Source: Pomphorhynchus laevis
Lineage: Eukaryota; Acanthocephala; Palaeacanthocephala; Echinorhynchida; Pomphorhynchidae
Assembly: GCA_012934845.2 (NCBI GenBank)
Contig: WNNJ02001212.1
Coordinates: forward strand, 57,774-121,773
Direction of reading: 5' to 3'
Length of the DNA stretch: 64,000 bases
Positions 52,717 to 63,739 of the stretch are shown here, one piece after another. The translations under genes and the position numbers were made by a program. The notes under the pieces were generated by a model. That model saw only the letters and a list, made by a program, of their open reading frames with translations, was not told where the DNA came from and did not search any database. Every line of letters starts with the position of its first letter. Position 1 is the first letter of the stretch.

Positions 52717-54390
52717 TTGATTGGTAAGGTTATTCTCGAAGTTGTTTCCCCAAAATTGCAAGCAGTAGCAGGCGTTATGCAACTTTGTGCCGGTCAGCAG
52801 GCAGGTATTGAATATGCGATTCGTAGCATAAACAGTGAATTCTCGAGAAGCAATATGGTTGGCTTACTTGCTATCGATGCAGCGAATGCTTTCAATTGTG
52901 TCAATAGGAAACTATTGCTGGCAAATGTTGGGATGGTATGTCCAGCTTTATCTGTGCCACTTTACAATACATATTCACATAATACGCAGCTTATCGGGGA
53001 AGGCGATATTATCATGGCACAAGAAGGCCTAACACAAGGGGACCCTTTGGCAATGGCGGCTTTTGCCGTATCTTCGTTGGTGCTTATTCATCGTCTACAA
53101 GCCTCAGTTCCCGGCCTTTTCCAGAGATGGTATGCGGACGATGCTTCATTTGTTTGTAGCGTATCTACACTGCACAAGGCGTGGGAATGGCTTGCAGACA
53201 ACGGTCCCCACTACGGCTATATTGTAAATCCAGGAAAGTCGAAGCTGTTGATACATCCTAATAATGAAGATCTCGCAAAGTCAGCGTTTACAGGAACGAG
53301 CATAGAAGTCGTGACAGATGGGTTGGTTATCCTTGGTTCTCCTATTGGTTCGTCAACATATACACAATCTGATGTACACAGCCGGATTTCAAAGTCTATC
53401 TTTCTAATCACTAAGCTGACTGACGTTGCTAGGTTTGATGCACACTCAGCTTATTCTGCATTCGGATATGGATCCCAATCAAAGTGGATGCACCTTTCAG
53501 GGACGACCAAAATCACTCCTGAAAGCATGCAACCATTACACGATGAGATTTATGGGCAATTTGTACAAATACTTGTAAACACCGAACTATCTGACATGGA
53601 GAAGCAAATTATTGCATTACCAACGTGCGTTGGTGGTCTTGGCATAAGAAGTCCTATCGTGGAAGCAGTATCGCAGTTTGAGTCATCAAGAATTTTAAGG
53701 TCCACCTACTCAAAAGATTTGAGTTTTTCTGAATTAATTGATGCCCAACATGAGGCCCGAAGACTTATAACCAGCACACACTTAGCCAGTGCCAGAGCCA
53801 AAAGAGCTGATATCGTCAGATTATTCGAGGATGCGGAAAATATTTTACAGTACGCTAGTTTGAAGGGCGCATCCAGCTGGTTAACAATCCGTCCACTATC
53901 GTTTAAATCATTCCACCTGTCACATCATGAATTTCAAGATGCTGTCGCAGCACGGTATGGATGGAATCCAAACGACATAACAGGTATATGCATCTGTGGA
54001 TCAGAGATGTCTTGCTGTCATGCGTTATCGTGTCGTAGGGGTGCCTTGACAATAATTAAACATAACGAGATACGAGATACACTATCTAGATATTTGTCCA
54101 CTGCATGTAGCTGTGTTGCCTTGGAACCGTGCCTGTCAGCAGTACCCGAATGCTACAACTTTTTGACCAGTACGACAACTCGCACACCTGAAGCTCGAGC
54201 AGATATTGTGTGCAATGGACTTTTTGGAACTAGGATGGAGCGAACGTTCATCGACGTTTGTATTTTCAATAATCTTGCACCATCCTATACCATTAATCCG
54301 CTGCATTTGAATATCACAAAAGCAGAAAGCGAGCGAAATACGAAGAACGAATTATTGATATTGAAAATGCATCCTTTTCTCCGTTCATAG
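52717..54390 (+). CDS. LINE ORF, reverse transcriptase and restriction-like endonuclease
   Basis: LLAIDAANAFNCVNR (first catalytic Asp), EGLTQGDPLAMAAFAV, RWYADDASFVCS (YADD), IVNPGKSKLLI and VILGSPIGS define the reverse transcriptase. Then LPTCVGGLGIRSP and the C-terminal module: ICICGSEMSCCHALSCRRG (C-C-H-C), HNEIRDTL (R-H-N type), ARADIVCNGLF and RTFIDVCIFN (D and D of the nuclease core). The expected nuclease end (FSPFIVSTNGAIGPAAS, then MSALRTSIGISSARM) follows in two other frames to 54607. The initial Met is internal. Confidence 0.85.
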   Translation: MIGKVILEVVSPKLQAVAGVMQLCAGQQAGIEYAIRSINSEFSRSNMVGLLAIDAANAFNCVNRKLLLANVGMVCPALSVPLYNTYSHNTQLIGEGDIIMAQEGLTQGDPLAMAAFAVSSLVLIHRLQASVPGLFQRWYADDASFVCSVSTLHKAWEWLADNGPHYGYIVNPGKSKLLIHPNNEDLAKSAFTGTSIEVVTDGLVILGSPIGSSTYTQSDVHSRISKSIFLITKLTDVARFDAHSAYSAFGYGSQSKWMHLSGTTKITPESMQPLHDEIYGQFVQILVNTELSDMEKQIIALPTCVGGLGIRSPIVEAVSQFESSRILRSTYSKDLSFSELIDAQHEARRLITSTHLASARAKRADIVRLFEDAENILQYASLKGASSWLTIRPLSFKSFHLSHHEFQDAVAARYGWNPNDITGICICGSEMSCCHALSCRRGALTIIKHNEIRDTLSRYLSTACSCVALEPCLSAVPECYNFLTSTTTRTPEARADIVCNGLFGTRMERTFIDVCIFNNLAPSYTINPLHLNITKAESERNTKNELLILKMHPFLRS

Positions 54391-54699
54391 TTTCGACCAA
54401 CGGCGCTATTGGACCGGCAGCGTCTGCTTGCTTAAGAACTTAGCTAGAAAAATATCAGATAAAAAAGGAACAGACTATAGTGATGAGATGAGCGCTTTGC
54501 GCACATCAATCGGCATATCTTCGGCTAGAATGGTATCGGCTTGCTTAAGAGCATCAAGATCAAAGATCCTGCGCCATTCTGGCAACATTTCAATACGGAG
54601 ACGGTGATTACATCAAATGAATACTTATTTTAATTTTGTTTGTTTTAAATGAGCCCATTTGCGGGATACCTTGAATGTAATTTTTGAAATAAATCAGGT

Positions 54700-55135
54700 A
54701 TATATTAAAAAAATTAATAATTAATTATTTTTAATTAATTAATAATTAATTAATTCTATTATAAAAAATAACTAATTAAATAGAGTTGGTAATACACATT
54801 TAAGAATCACAATTTAATAAAATGATATAGTCATTAATATTGTACAGGTAGCATTTGAGAAATTAAAAATCTACATTTAAGGTATACGTAAATGATATTA
54901 ATGGGTTGCGTAATAATTCTTTATCTCAAAGAGTATGATAAACTGCTATAAATAAGGTTTTAAGAAAATCATTCAACTTTACAATTTTTAAATGATTTAT
55001 TTTTACAATAAATCATTCTTTATCACTTTACAATTTTTATAAATGTAAAGCAATATTAACAAAACTGTAACGTAAACAAAGAGATTGCTAAAGCAGCTAT
55101 TATTAGGCACATCTAGTAATGACAAAAGTTAATTA
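54700..55135. other. AT-rich spacer
   Basis: Runs of TTAATTAATTAAT and low-complexity AT; no gene. Confidence 0.6.
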
Positions 55136-55139
55136 CAAC

Positions 55140-55900
55140 AATTATCATGACATTCTCCCTTGCCAGAAATGTTATCATGACATTCTCCCCTGATAGAAAT
55201 AGTCATTAAGGTAACGTGGAGTGGTCTTCTTCCGCAAACTTCTCTTCGTAACATTCTGTGCTTCTTTGGGAATATCGCCTTCACATGCATTTTCTTATTT
55301 TTCCTGTGTTTCAGCGTCGATCAGATTATCTTCAAGCACATCTCCGTCTTCATTGGTAGTGCTCTTGGTGGCCTCTGCTGCGTCGCTTTCTTGACCTTTG
55401 ACTTCGCAGCCAGGAGCCACGTCTCGCAACGATACATAGCTTCGCCGCTGTGATGTGTATTCTATATCATCGTATTTTGAATTGCAACAGTGATTTCTTA
55501 AAAGGACATGAATGCCCTCAACCATCCAGTTAGGGTAGGACGGAGATTCCCGCACTTCCTGGGAAACCAAAATATTCGCTCGTCCGGCGTTTGGTTAGTT
55601 TCAGTAGACAATAATGATCGAATAATGTGTAGGGCATTCGGTAAAACATTCTGCCATTGACTAATCGGCATATTATTACCACGCAGTGATGTAGTTATAG
55701 CCGTCCGGATTGTCATAGTAATCCCTCGTTCATTAAGAAATTTTATGACATCAGAGGACAGAAATTCGCTTCCTCTGTCAGAATGAATATAGTCTGGACA
55801 CCCGAATATCGAAAACACCGCTGAGGCAGCGGCAGACTGTTCGAGTGGTGACGTCAGGGCACGCGTAGGCAAACGGAAACCTACTATACTCGTCTATAGT
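55140..55900 (-). mobile_element. Ty3/gypsy-like LTR element fossil, integrase part
   Basis: Read on the minus strand, this is the end of a Ty3/gypsy-type pol region: part of the integrase core (the HSDRGSEF region and the LPNALHIIRSLL region) and the C-terminal part with SKYDD and VSLRDVAPG. A purine-rich tract of the kind that precedes a 3' LTR lies near 55185. Only this 3' piece remains; the rest of the element and any full LTR are absent. It is broken and old and joins a LINE fragment directly at its upstream side. Confidence 0.75.
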
Positions 55901-55904
55901 GACA

Positions 55905-57130
55905 TTTGACTTACGGTGTTTAATACCAGTCCCCGTTGATTACACCAGACCTTAATATTATCGATGTCTCTCTGGAGTATCATTGGATCTCGGTTATCGA
56001 TTATTGGTCGCCAAATTTTCAAGTCGTCGGCATATAAACTACATGGACTCGAAATAGCTGTAGTAAGCTCGTTGATGTAAATAATGAAGAGCAATGGACT
56101 GAGTACCGATCCCTGAGGAACACCGCGTCCAGGAGTTCTTGTCTTTGACATATGTTTATTGATCAATACAGTAATCTTCCGATTTCTAAGGAAGGAGTTT
56201 ATCCAATGTAGGGGGGGGGTCCTCTGATGCCGTACTGTTCCAGCGTAATATAGAGGACATCATAGTATATCCGATCAAATGCTTTGCCGAGGTCGAAAAA
56301 CAAAATATCAATACTAACTCCAGCCTCAGCATATCTGGTCCAATCACTTCTCCAAGTACGAGGTTTGTGACAGTAGATCTTCCTGGGCGGAAACCATGCT
56401 AGTTGTCGCAGAGTACTTGATTCCCTTCTAGGTGCCCGATGATTCGTTTAAAAAGCAGTTTCTCTAGCACTTTACAAGCAACGCATGTAAGGCTTATTGG
56501 CCGATAGTTGCTTGCTAGATTACGATCGCCTTTTTGTAGAGAGATCGGATTATAGAACATTTCCAATCTGATGATATACAGCCTGTTGACAAGGAGAAAT
56601 CCAATATGGTGTGTAAAGGTTTATATATTACTGGTGCAAGTTCCCGAAGAAGAATTGGAGGAATATTGTCTGGTCCTGCTGCAATTGATCGTGGTAGCTT
56701 CAGAAGTTCGTTAAGTACCTCAAATTTATTAAATGGAGTAAATTCGTAACACGGATATTGAGCTGTGGAGACTCGGGGGCAATACTGACAGGTAGGACTC
56801 TCTAGCGTGAATTGATCCAGGAAAAATATTAGCAATTGCTTTATCGTCCAACGTGAACTCACCGGTTTCCATAAATATAGAGTTGATCTCAGGGGTAGTT
56901 TACGTTTGAGTGCCGTTACTTGATTTCGTAATTCCTTGTAATCAGTCCAAGAACAATTTCCTTTAAATATTTTGTAAATTTTGTCTCTTGTCTTAATTAT
57001 TTGTTTAATCTGCGAGTCAAACCAAATGGGAGTTTTCTGGAATGTGTGCTGACGTTTTAAAGGGGAGAAGTAATTTAGAGCATTGATCAAGGTAGATTTG
57101 AAATTTTCACAGCACTGAACGTCAATAAGT
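55905..57130 (-). mobile_element. Rex1/CR1-like LINE fragment
   Basis: Minus strand: linker (PIWFDSQIKQIIKTRDKIY), SIAAGPDNIPPILL and the fingers in 57090-56515; the first catalytic Asp region lies near 56290 in other frames. GRGVPQGSVLSPLLFIIYIN and LYADDLKIWRP (YADD) are in 56166-55894, ending abruptly at the gypsy fossil. A run of nine G sits near 56208. Confidence 0.8.
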
Positions 57131-57139
57131 AGAGACCGG

Positions 57140-57590
57140 TGTTTTTACTAAAACTGGAGGTACATATGAGCCTCAGTGAGTTTCTCTTTTCTGATCTTAG
57201 AGTGTAAATTAGTTCTTTTGCATTTAATTTCGTCAGTAGGGATGAATAAAGGCATGTCTGAGAATTTGGCCAAAACCTAATTCCGGCAGGAAGTAGAATA
57301 GGACATTAGTGTATAACTGAAAATCTATGCTGATAAATACAGCCATAAGTCGATGTACTTTAATTGAAAAGACTGTTGGATATTAATACTGAGATTTGCT
57401 TGACGTAAAATTAGTTTTATTAAGGCTTATCAAATTCAAAGTAATGCCAATATCGGTATAGGCATTTAATGCGTAAAGATCACTTCAGTGAATAGTTTTG
57501 GCTAAATAGTCAATTGAAGACACTGCGCGACTCAAATTCTTCACGGCATTCCATAGATTTGCGACATTCCATAGTTTCTTAATTTAATTA
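57140..57590. other. No gene seen
   Basis: Unassigned sequence before a tandem duplication. Confidence 0.5.
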
Positions 57591-57596
57591 TGTCTA

Positions 57597-57755
57597 CGGT
57601 TTTAATTACCGATTTATTTAACCTCTTTTACTACCCGTCATTGCTCTTAGCGTTATCCTTGCTAAGAGCAATGCAATTGATCCATTTAATTTATTTATTT
57701 TATAGAAATCATTACTTACTTGAAAAATGTCTTCACCTGAATTTACAAAGTAAAA
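57597..57755 (+). repeat. Duplication copy 1, left half
   Basis: GATTTATTTAACCTCTTTTA and following ~140 bp recur at 61226-61380. The right half of copy 1 (60690-61070) is displaced by a LINE insertion. Confidence 0.85.
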
Positions 57756-57774
57756 ACTTTCTTTATAATAAACT

Positions 57775-60690
57775 ACTAACAATCAATCCAGTTCCAGATC
57801 AATCCAGCAAATTTAACAGTTTTAACACACAAGGACGTCGATGGGTGGACGTGAGAAGACAGCTACGACCGACACCAACTGTGCTCAACTATAAGTACAG
57901 TGCTTGACACTCGACTGCAGCGTCTGGACTACAATCGCATGTGACAGCAGCAAGTCTAAAGAAGACTTCCTATGCGGCTTTTGTGCCAACAAACTCATAC
58001 GCGACCTCTCCCATAAGAACATATCAACCTCCAACGTGTCCACTCAAACCACCCCAGTTGTTTCTGATATCTTTTGTCAACCCACTGATCCTGTCATCAC
58101 ATGCACTTCTAATCCCACGTCTTCACTTCCCGACACCCTCGTATCTTCTCTTCTGTCTCGTTTCTCAATAACCTACATCCCTCAATCAAAATCACCTCCA
58201 CCAAACTCCACAATCCTTCCACTCGTAACCTTTCCTCACATCGCCCACCACCCTCTATATTATCCAAATCCTCTTTGTCTTACGCTGTTAAACCTACTCC
58301 CTTGATATCCTCAACTCCCAGCTCTCCTATCGTGATCTCACCAACTCACGTTACTAGTCCTCCTTTACGAAAATGCTTTCCTTTTCTCGATCGTTGCGTC
58401 ATCGTCACTAATATCACTCCTTCCATCCCTATATCTCCATAAACACGTCTCGACCACGATGTTTCCGCATTCATATCCATCCTCTCGTCTCTTGTTCCTG
58501 CGAATAAACCATCCTTTTTCAACAACATCTCTCATGTCGAATTCATCCGCCTAAATAAATCTTCTCAATCTAATCCTTCCCATCCCCCTCTCCTAAAAAT
58601 TGTTTTTAAGCATTGCTCTCACGCGTCTTCTGTCCTCTCTTAACGATTTAAACTCTTGTCATATTCAGTTACTCGCATTTTTCCGATCGCACCCCCTCCG
58701 AAATCGCTCAACTCTCATCTGCCCGCACCGAAAAACGCCTTCGCGAGGAAAACGGCAAAACATCTCTCTCCATCCGAAAAATCGACGGAAATTTTCAAGT
58801 TGTCTGCATCCGCCCAAAAATTCGAAGGGGCTCCATCTCTCCTGTATCTTATCCACTAGCCCTTAGCACCACCACACACGGTTTTCGCCTCGGCCTCCTC
58901 AACACCATATCTATTCTCAATAAATCCGATCTCATCATCAACCTATTCACCAAGCAATCCATCGATCTCTTCTGCCTCACCGAATCCTGGCACTCCGATT
59001 CTGACGACCTCATCATCCGCCGTTTGCTCTGCTGGTTGCTCACTAGTCGAATCCGTTCGCCCCATCAGCAATCCCTTTCTAAATTCTTTAATCATGACGG
59101 CATTGTCGCATTCGCCCGTCACCCCGCGTCTATTCTTAAAATCACTTCACCTTTCAGTCCTTGCTCTTTTGAACTGCTCACTTGTCGTTCTTCTAAACAG
59201 ATCACTCTAGATCTCGCAATTGTATGCCGTCAAGGTTCATCAGCTCCTACATCCTTATTTTTTACCGAGCTCGCTGACCTTCTGTTTCACTGTTCTTTGT
59301 CCTCAATCTCATCAATCGTTCCTAGCGACTTCAACATTCGCCTCGACCGCCCCTCTTCCACCGAGTCTATCCAGTTCATCAACATTCTATCGAACTATAA
59401 CTACAAACCCATCTCGACTGCCCCGACACATATCCTTGGTGGGGCACTCGGCATCATCGCTGTTCCCGATCATTTTGCTGCCTACACCTCACTGTCCATT
59501 TTCGATCCTTGTCAATCCGATCACTTTCTCGTCACCCTTGACTTCATTCACAACCACACTCCTCCTCACACCTACAATCCTAAGTCGCTCTTGGGTAAAT
59601 TTTGACTTCTCCCTTCTGCGTTCTGCCTTACTCAAATTTTCTCTATCCTATCCCACAATAACATATTCCTCTCCTCACGATATCGCCTTTCTTTTCGACT
59701 CTGAACTCACATCCATTCTCGATATTCTCTTGCCCTTCAAGCCTCACCCACACCGTCGCTTGCACCGTGCCTCATGATTTGACATCCAATGCCTACTCTC
59801 AAAGCGTCGACTCCGTCATGCTTTTCGAGTCTATTACCGCTCTCTCAGACGTGATTTCCGCTCGATCACTCCGTCTTTCCTTGATACCTATCTTGCTCAT
59901 CTGCGGTTTCATCTCCACCTACTACGTACCAAATGCAACTCCTTCTGGCAGCACAAAATCATCACTTCATTCAACTCTAAGAATTTCTGGCATATTTTGA
60001 ACTCAACACTTGCTCGCTCCTCTTCGCCTTGCAACATCAATTCCCATGATTATTCATCATTTCTTTAGACCAAAGTATCCACTTCTCCGTGACATCCGCC
60101 GTATCCGTCCCCTTATCAACTTCCGTTCTTGTATGTCTCTTTCATCGCTTCTTTTCCCTAAAATCGATTACTGCCTTAGCTTTTCCGCCAATTCTCCAAA
60201 ATCCATCATCCTACCGCTACAACGCATAATCAACTCCGCCGTTCGAGTGCTCTTTCGTCTCCGTCGCTTCGACCACACATCCACATATTTTGCCCAACTC
60301 TCCTGGCCCACCATACACATCCACATCAAACTCTGCCTTCTTCTCGTAACTTTTCGTCTCATCGCTGTCGGCTCCCCATCGTTCATCAACCTTCCCTTCT
60401 TAGACGACACTCTACCCATCTCGCTATCGCTTCGTTCCTGTCGTACCATCTTACTCCACGTTCCTAATTACTCCAACAACTACGGTTTCCGATTCTTCCT
60501 CGTCGCCGCCTCACTCGCCTAGAATCAACTCCCTCTCAACGTCCGCCGCGCTCCCTCCTTTATCACATTCAAACACCTCTTCCGTTCACACCTTATCGAC
60601 ACATGATTTACATTTTTGTTTTGTTGAGGTCATGTAATCGGGCGCTGGCACACATTTGCCACGTTAAAAGAAATCTTTTTTTAATACATA
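57775..60690 (+). mobile_element. CR1/L2-like LINE (GC-richer subfamily), broken
   Basis: 1.5 units of the 16-bp leader repeat (57781), ORF1 with the finger near 57915-58010 (CSVWTTIACD, LCGFCANKL) to about 58855, the endonuclease region 58860-59640 (FCLTESWHSDSDD, NHDG), and a 3' part 59640-60600 in which much of the reverse transcriptase is missing (no YADD box); the C-terminal part is at 60010-60600. The 3' end is CATGTAA..TTTGCCACGTTAAAAG. An empty copy of its target site is next door (61226-61760). Confidence 0.85.
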
Positions 60691-61070
60691 ACGGTCTTAA
60701 ATAAAGTACTCGTCAATGCATTTTAATTGTTTCGTCGATCTGTAACGCAAATGGGGTAATGTTTTTTTTTAGTAAAATAGCGCTTTTGTCCGGTTTTTAT
60801 ATTTTGCATAACGGAAAATATTAGTAAGAGTTTTTTGCGTCAATAAAATAACTTTTCTTTTGATATATACTCGTATATATCAAGGATGATCATATTTCAA
60901 GATTTTTAATTTTTGATTTTTAATAAAAAAAATAAAAATTTAAAATAGAAATATGTGGTGCATATTTTGACCTTAAACGTTAAGTACATTATCAATAAAC
61001 AATTGTTCATAGCATATAAAAAGTCTATCAATTAAAAGTTAGTAAAACATTATGTTAAAAATTGTTTTTT
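60690..61070 (+). repeat. Duplication copy 1, right half
   Basis: Matches 61385-61760 (CTTAAATAAA.TA.TCGTCAATGCATTTTAA, GGGGTAATG, GCATAACGGAA, ACAATTGTTCA..GCATATAAAAAGT). Confidence 0.85.
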
Positions 61071-61225
61071 TTTGAGTTAAACACTTTTTATTTAATAATA
61101 ATTTTTCAATCATGGACACAACGATTTTTCATATTGTTTGAATCATCGGAGTCGAATGTACTAACTATCAAAATTTTAGCTCAAATAAACTCTCAGTTGA
61201 AGATAAATATAATGTTTTATTTAAG

Positions 61226-61760
61226 ACTTTTAATTAACGATTTATTTAACCTCTTTTACTACCCGTCATTGCTCTTAGCGTTACCCGTGCTAAGCGCAAT
61301 GCAATTGATCCATTTAATTTATTTTATATAAATCATCACTTACTTGAAAAATGTATTTACCTGTAGTTCGTTCTGGATTCTCCTTACAAAATACAACGTT
61401 CTTAAATAAAATATTCGTCAATGCATTTTAAAATATCGGTTGCTTCATCGATCTGTAACGGAAATGGGGTAATGCTTTTAGTAAAATAACGTTTTTTTTC
61501 CGGTTATATTTTGCATAACGGAAGATATTATTAAGATACGTTCGTGTTTATTCGGATTTTGAACGAAGATAATCATATTACGAAATTTTTAATTTTCATT
61601 CTTTTTTAATTAAAAATAAAAATGTGTATTGCAAATTACGACCTGAAACGTTAAATACATCATCAACAGACAATTGTTCACGGCATATAAAAAGTATATC
61701 AAGTAAAAGTTTGAATCATTGAAGTCGAATAATTGTAGATCCAACTCCCAGATGAAGAGA
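61226..61760 (+). repeat. Duplication copy 2 without the LINE
   Basis: The uninterrupted copy of the sequence that flanks the LINE at 57775-60690. Copies differ by roughly one base in ten and by some indels, so the duplication is not recent. Confidence 0.85.
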
Positions 61761-61944
61761 AATACAATGTTCAATTGGGGATGAATTATTCAATTTAGGT
61801 TTTCACCATAGCAATGACAAAAATAAATCATTTTGATGAAATGCTTTAACTTAAAATAACTCTTTACTGTCGTCCAAAAGGTTTCCAAAACGATTTAAAT
61901 TATTGAGGCACGTACTTCGCCTCTCAGCATATTCGCTCAAATAA

Positions 61945-62165
61945 ATTAAATCAGCTAACTGAGTCTACGTATTTAATATAATTATAAAATAAACAAAACA
62001 TAATAATGCTAAATCAAAATTTAATAATTAAATAATAAAATTAATAATTGTTTTTAGATTTTCTATAATTTAAATCAAGTTAAAAAAATGAAATTTAAAA
62101 TAAACGTCATTTTTATGAATTGACTAATAAATAACAGACGTTGTATCAGAATAAGAATTAGGTAC
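61945..62165 (+). repeat. AT-rich interspersed repeat, copy 3
   Basis: ATCAGCTAACTGAGTCTACG, AT-rich middle, CATTTTTATGAATTGACTAA; same family as 29106-29340 and 40840-41085. Confidence 0.7.
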
Positions 62166-62329
62166 ATACATTATTTGCCTTTTCCTCTATAAAATGTATT
62201 AATGGACGCCATTGAGACTGTATTTGTTGTGTAATATCTTTGAAATAGGAAATATGAGATGTGTTCCCAATACATCTTATTCACTATTAAAAATAAGAAA
62301 ATCTTAATTCCATGGTGAAATGAGAGTAT

Positions 62330-62485
62330 GGGGAAAATTATGTGGGGATTGGGAATGAGGAAAGGGAAAGGGAGAGAGGGAAGTAGGGAAAGGGGAATAG
62401 GAATGGGAGACAGGGGAAAGGTGAACGGGGAAGAGTAAGGGCAATGGGAGAAAAAGAGAATGTGGACTGTGAAGGGGGAATGAGG
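62330..62485 (+). repeat. G-run purine tract
   Basis: About 155 bp almost purely purine on the plus strand, with more than twenty runs of three or more G separated by short A-rich or AT spacers. It can form G-quadruplexes. It lies about 40 bp before the leader of the next LINE. Confidence 0.85.
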
Positions 62486-62600
62486 GGAATTGCAGAAAGG
62501 GAAATTATCAGGGGTGTTACTCGCTACTACTAACGCGAACTACTTACAATTAACTACTTACAATTATTTAAAAATCGTAAACTATTGCAACCTACAGTTA

Positions 62601-63739
62601 ATGGGAGCCAAGAAGAAAAATCTACCAAAAGCCAAGCGAGCAATCTCTGTTGATACCGATAAAACCGGCAAGCTCGAGAACATACAAGTGGAATGCTCCG
62701 CTAGCGGCTGTCAAATCTGGACATCAGTAACGCATAATTGTGCTTTGGGTCAGGAAACTTGTGGCGGGCCACCGTTCTACTGCGGATTCTGTGCGGCGAA
62801 ACAAATCAACTTGATAATAAAACGATTAGAGCAATTGGAAATGGCATCGCAGCATGATCGAATTTCTCAAATTTCTGACAAATCTACTGAGACAGTGAAG
62901 GAGCCGCAAACTGTATCGCAGCAAGATGGATTTTGTCAAGTTTATGATAAATCTACCAAGACAGTGACGGAGCCGCAAATTGTTACAACTAATGTATATT
63001 CACTCCCCGACACCCCACGTCCCGTCCTTCCCGTCTCGTCCCTCAATACCTTGCATCCATCAATCAAAATCACCTCCACCAACCTCCACTATCCTTCCAC
63101 TCATAACCTTTCCTCACATCGCTTGCCACCCTCTTTATTATCATTATCCTCTATGTCTCCCGTCGTCAAACCAAATCCCTCCAAATCATCAACTGACAGC
63201 TCTTCTATCGTGATCTCACCTACTCACGTCAGTCGTCCTCCTTTACGGAAGCGCTTTGCTTCTCGCGATCGTTGCGTCATTGTTACTAATATCACGCCTT
63301 CTAAATCCTTATCTCCACAAGCACGTCTGGACCACGATGTTTCCGCCTTCAGATCAATCCTCTCATCTATTGTTCCTTCGGATAAACCATCCTTTTTCAA
63401 GGACATTTCTCCTGTCGCATTCATCCGTCTAAAGAAATCTTCTCAATCTAATCCTTCCCAGCCCCTCTCCTAAAAATTGTTTTCAAGCATCGCTCTCACG
63501 CGTCTTCTGTCCTCTCTCAACGATTCAAACTCATGTCATCTTCAACCACTCGAATTTTCCCCGATCGCGCCCCTTCTGAAATCGCTCAAATCTCTTCAGC
63601 CCGCATCGAAAAACGCCGTCGCGAGGAAAACGGCGAAACATCACTCTCCATCCGAAACATAGACGGAAATTTTCAAGTTGTCCACACCCGTCCAAAAATT
63701 CGATGGCGCTCCATCTCTCCTATGTGTCTTCTCCACTAG
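62601..63739 (+). pseudogene. LINE ORF1 with PHD-like finger
   Basis: MGAKKKNLPKAKRAIS is chosen as start, because the frame upstream reads leader repeats. The finger is VECSASGCQIWTSVTHNC, then FYCGFCAAKQ. Then come a short coiled-coil-like segment, two similar units with DKSTETVKEPQ and DKSTKTVTEPQ, the Ser/Pro linker, RDRCVIVTNITPSKSLSPQ with DHDVS, and FIRLKKSSQSNPS. At about 63466 one base is lost and the C-terminal domain (IEKRRREENGE, IRWRSIS) continues in another frame to 63739. Confidence 0.85.

Larger units (their letters stand above)
51540..54695 (+). mobile_element. LINE with Cys-rich finger and restriction-like endonuclease
   Basis: A single long ORF begins at ATG 51591 and ends at TGA 54605-54607, about 1000 codons. 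The order is a Cys-rich finger, a polar region, a reverse transcriptase and a C-terminal restriction-like endonuclease. Only a handful of lesions interrupt it: a slip in a run of A near 51747, one TAG at 52633, and two one-base losses near 54357 and 54427. AATAAA follows at 54688. The layout is that of R2/NeSL/HERO-type LINEs, but the exact clade cannot be fixed by eye. Confidence 0.8.
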
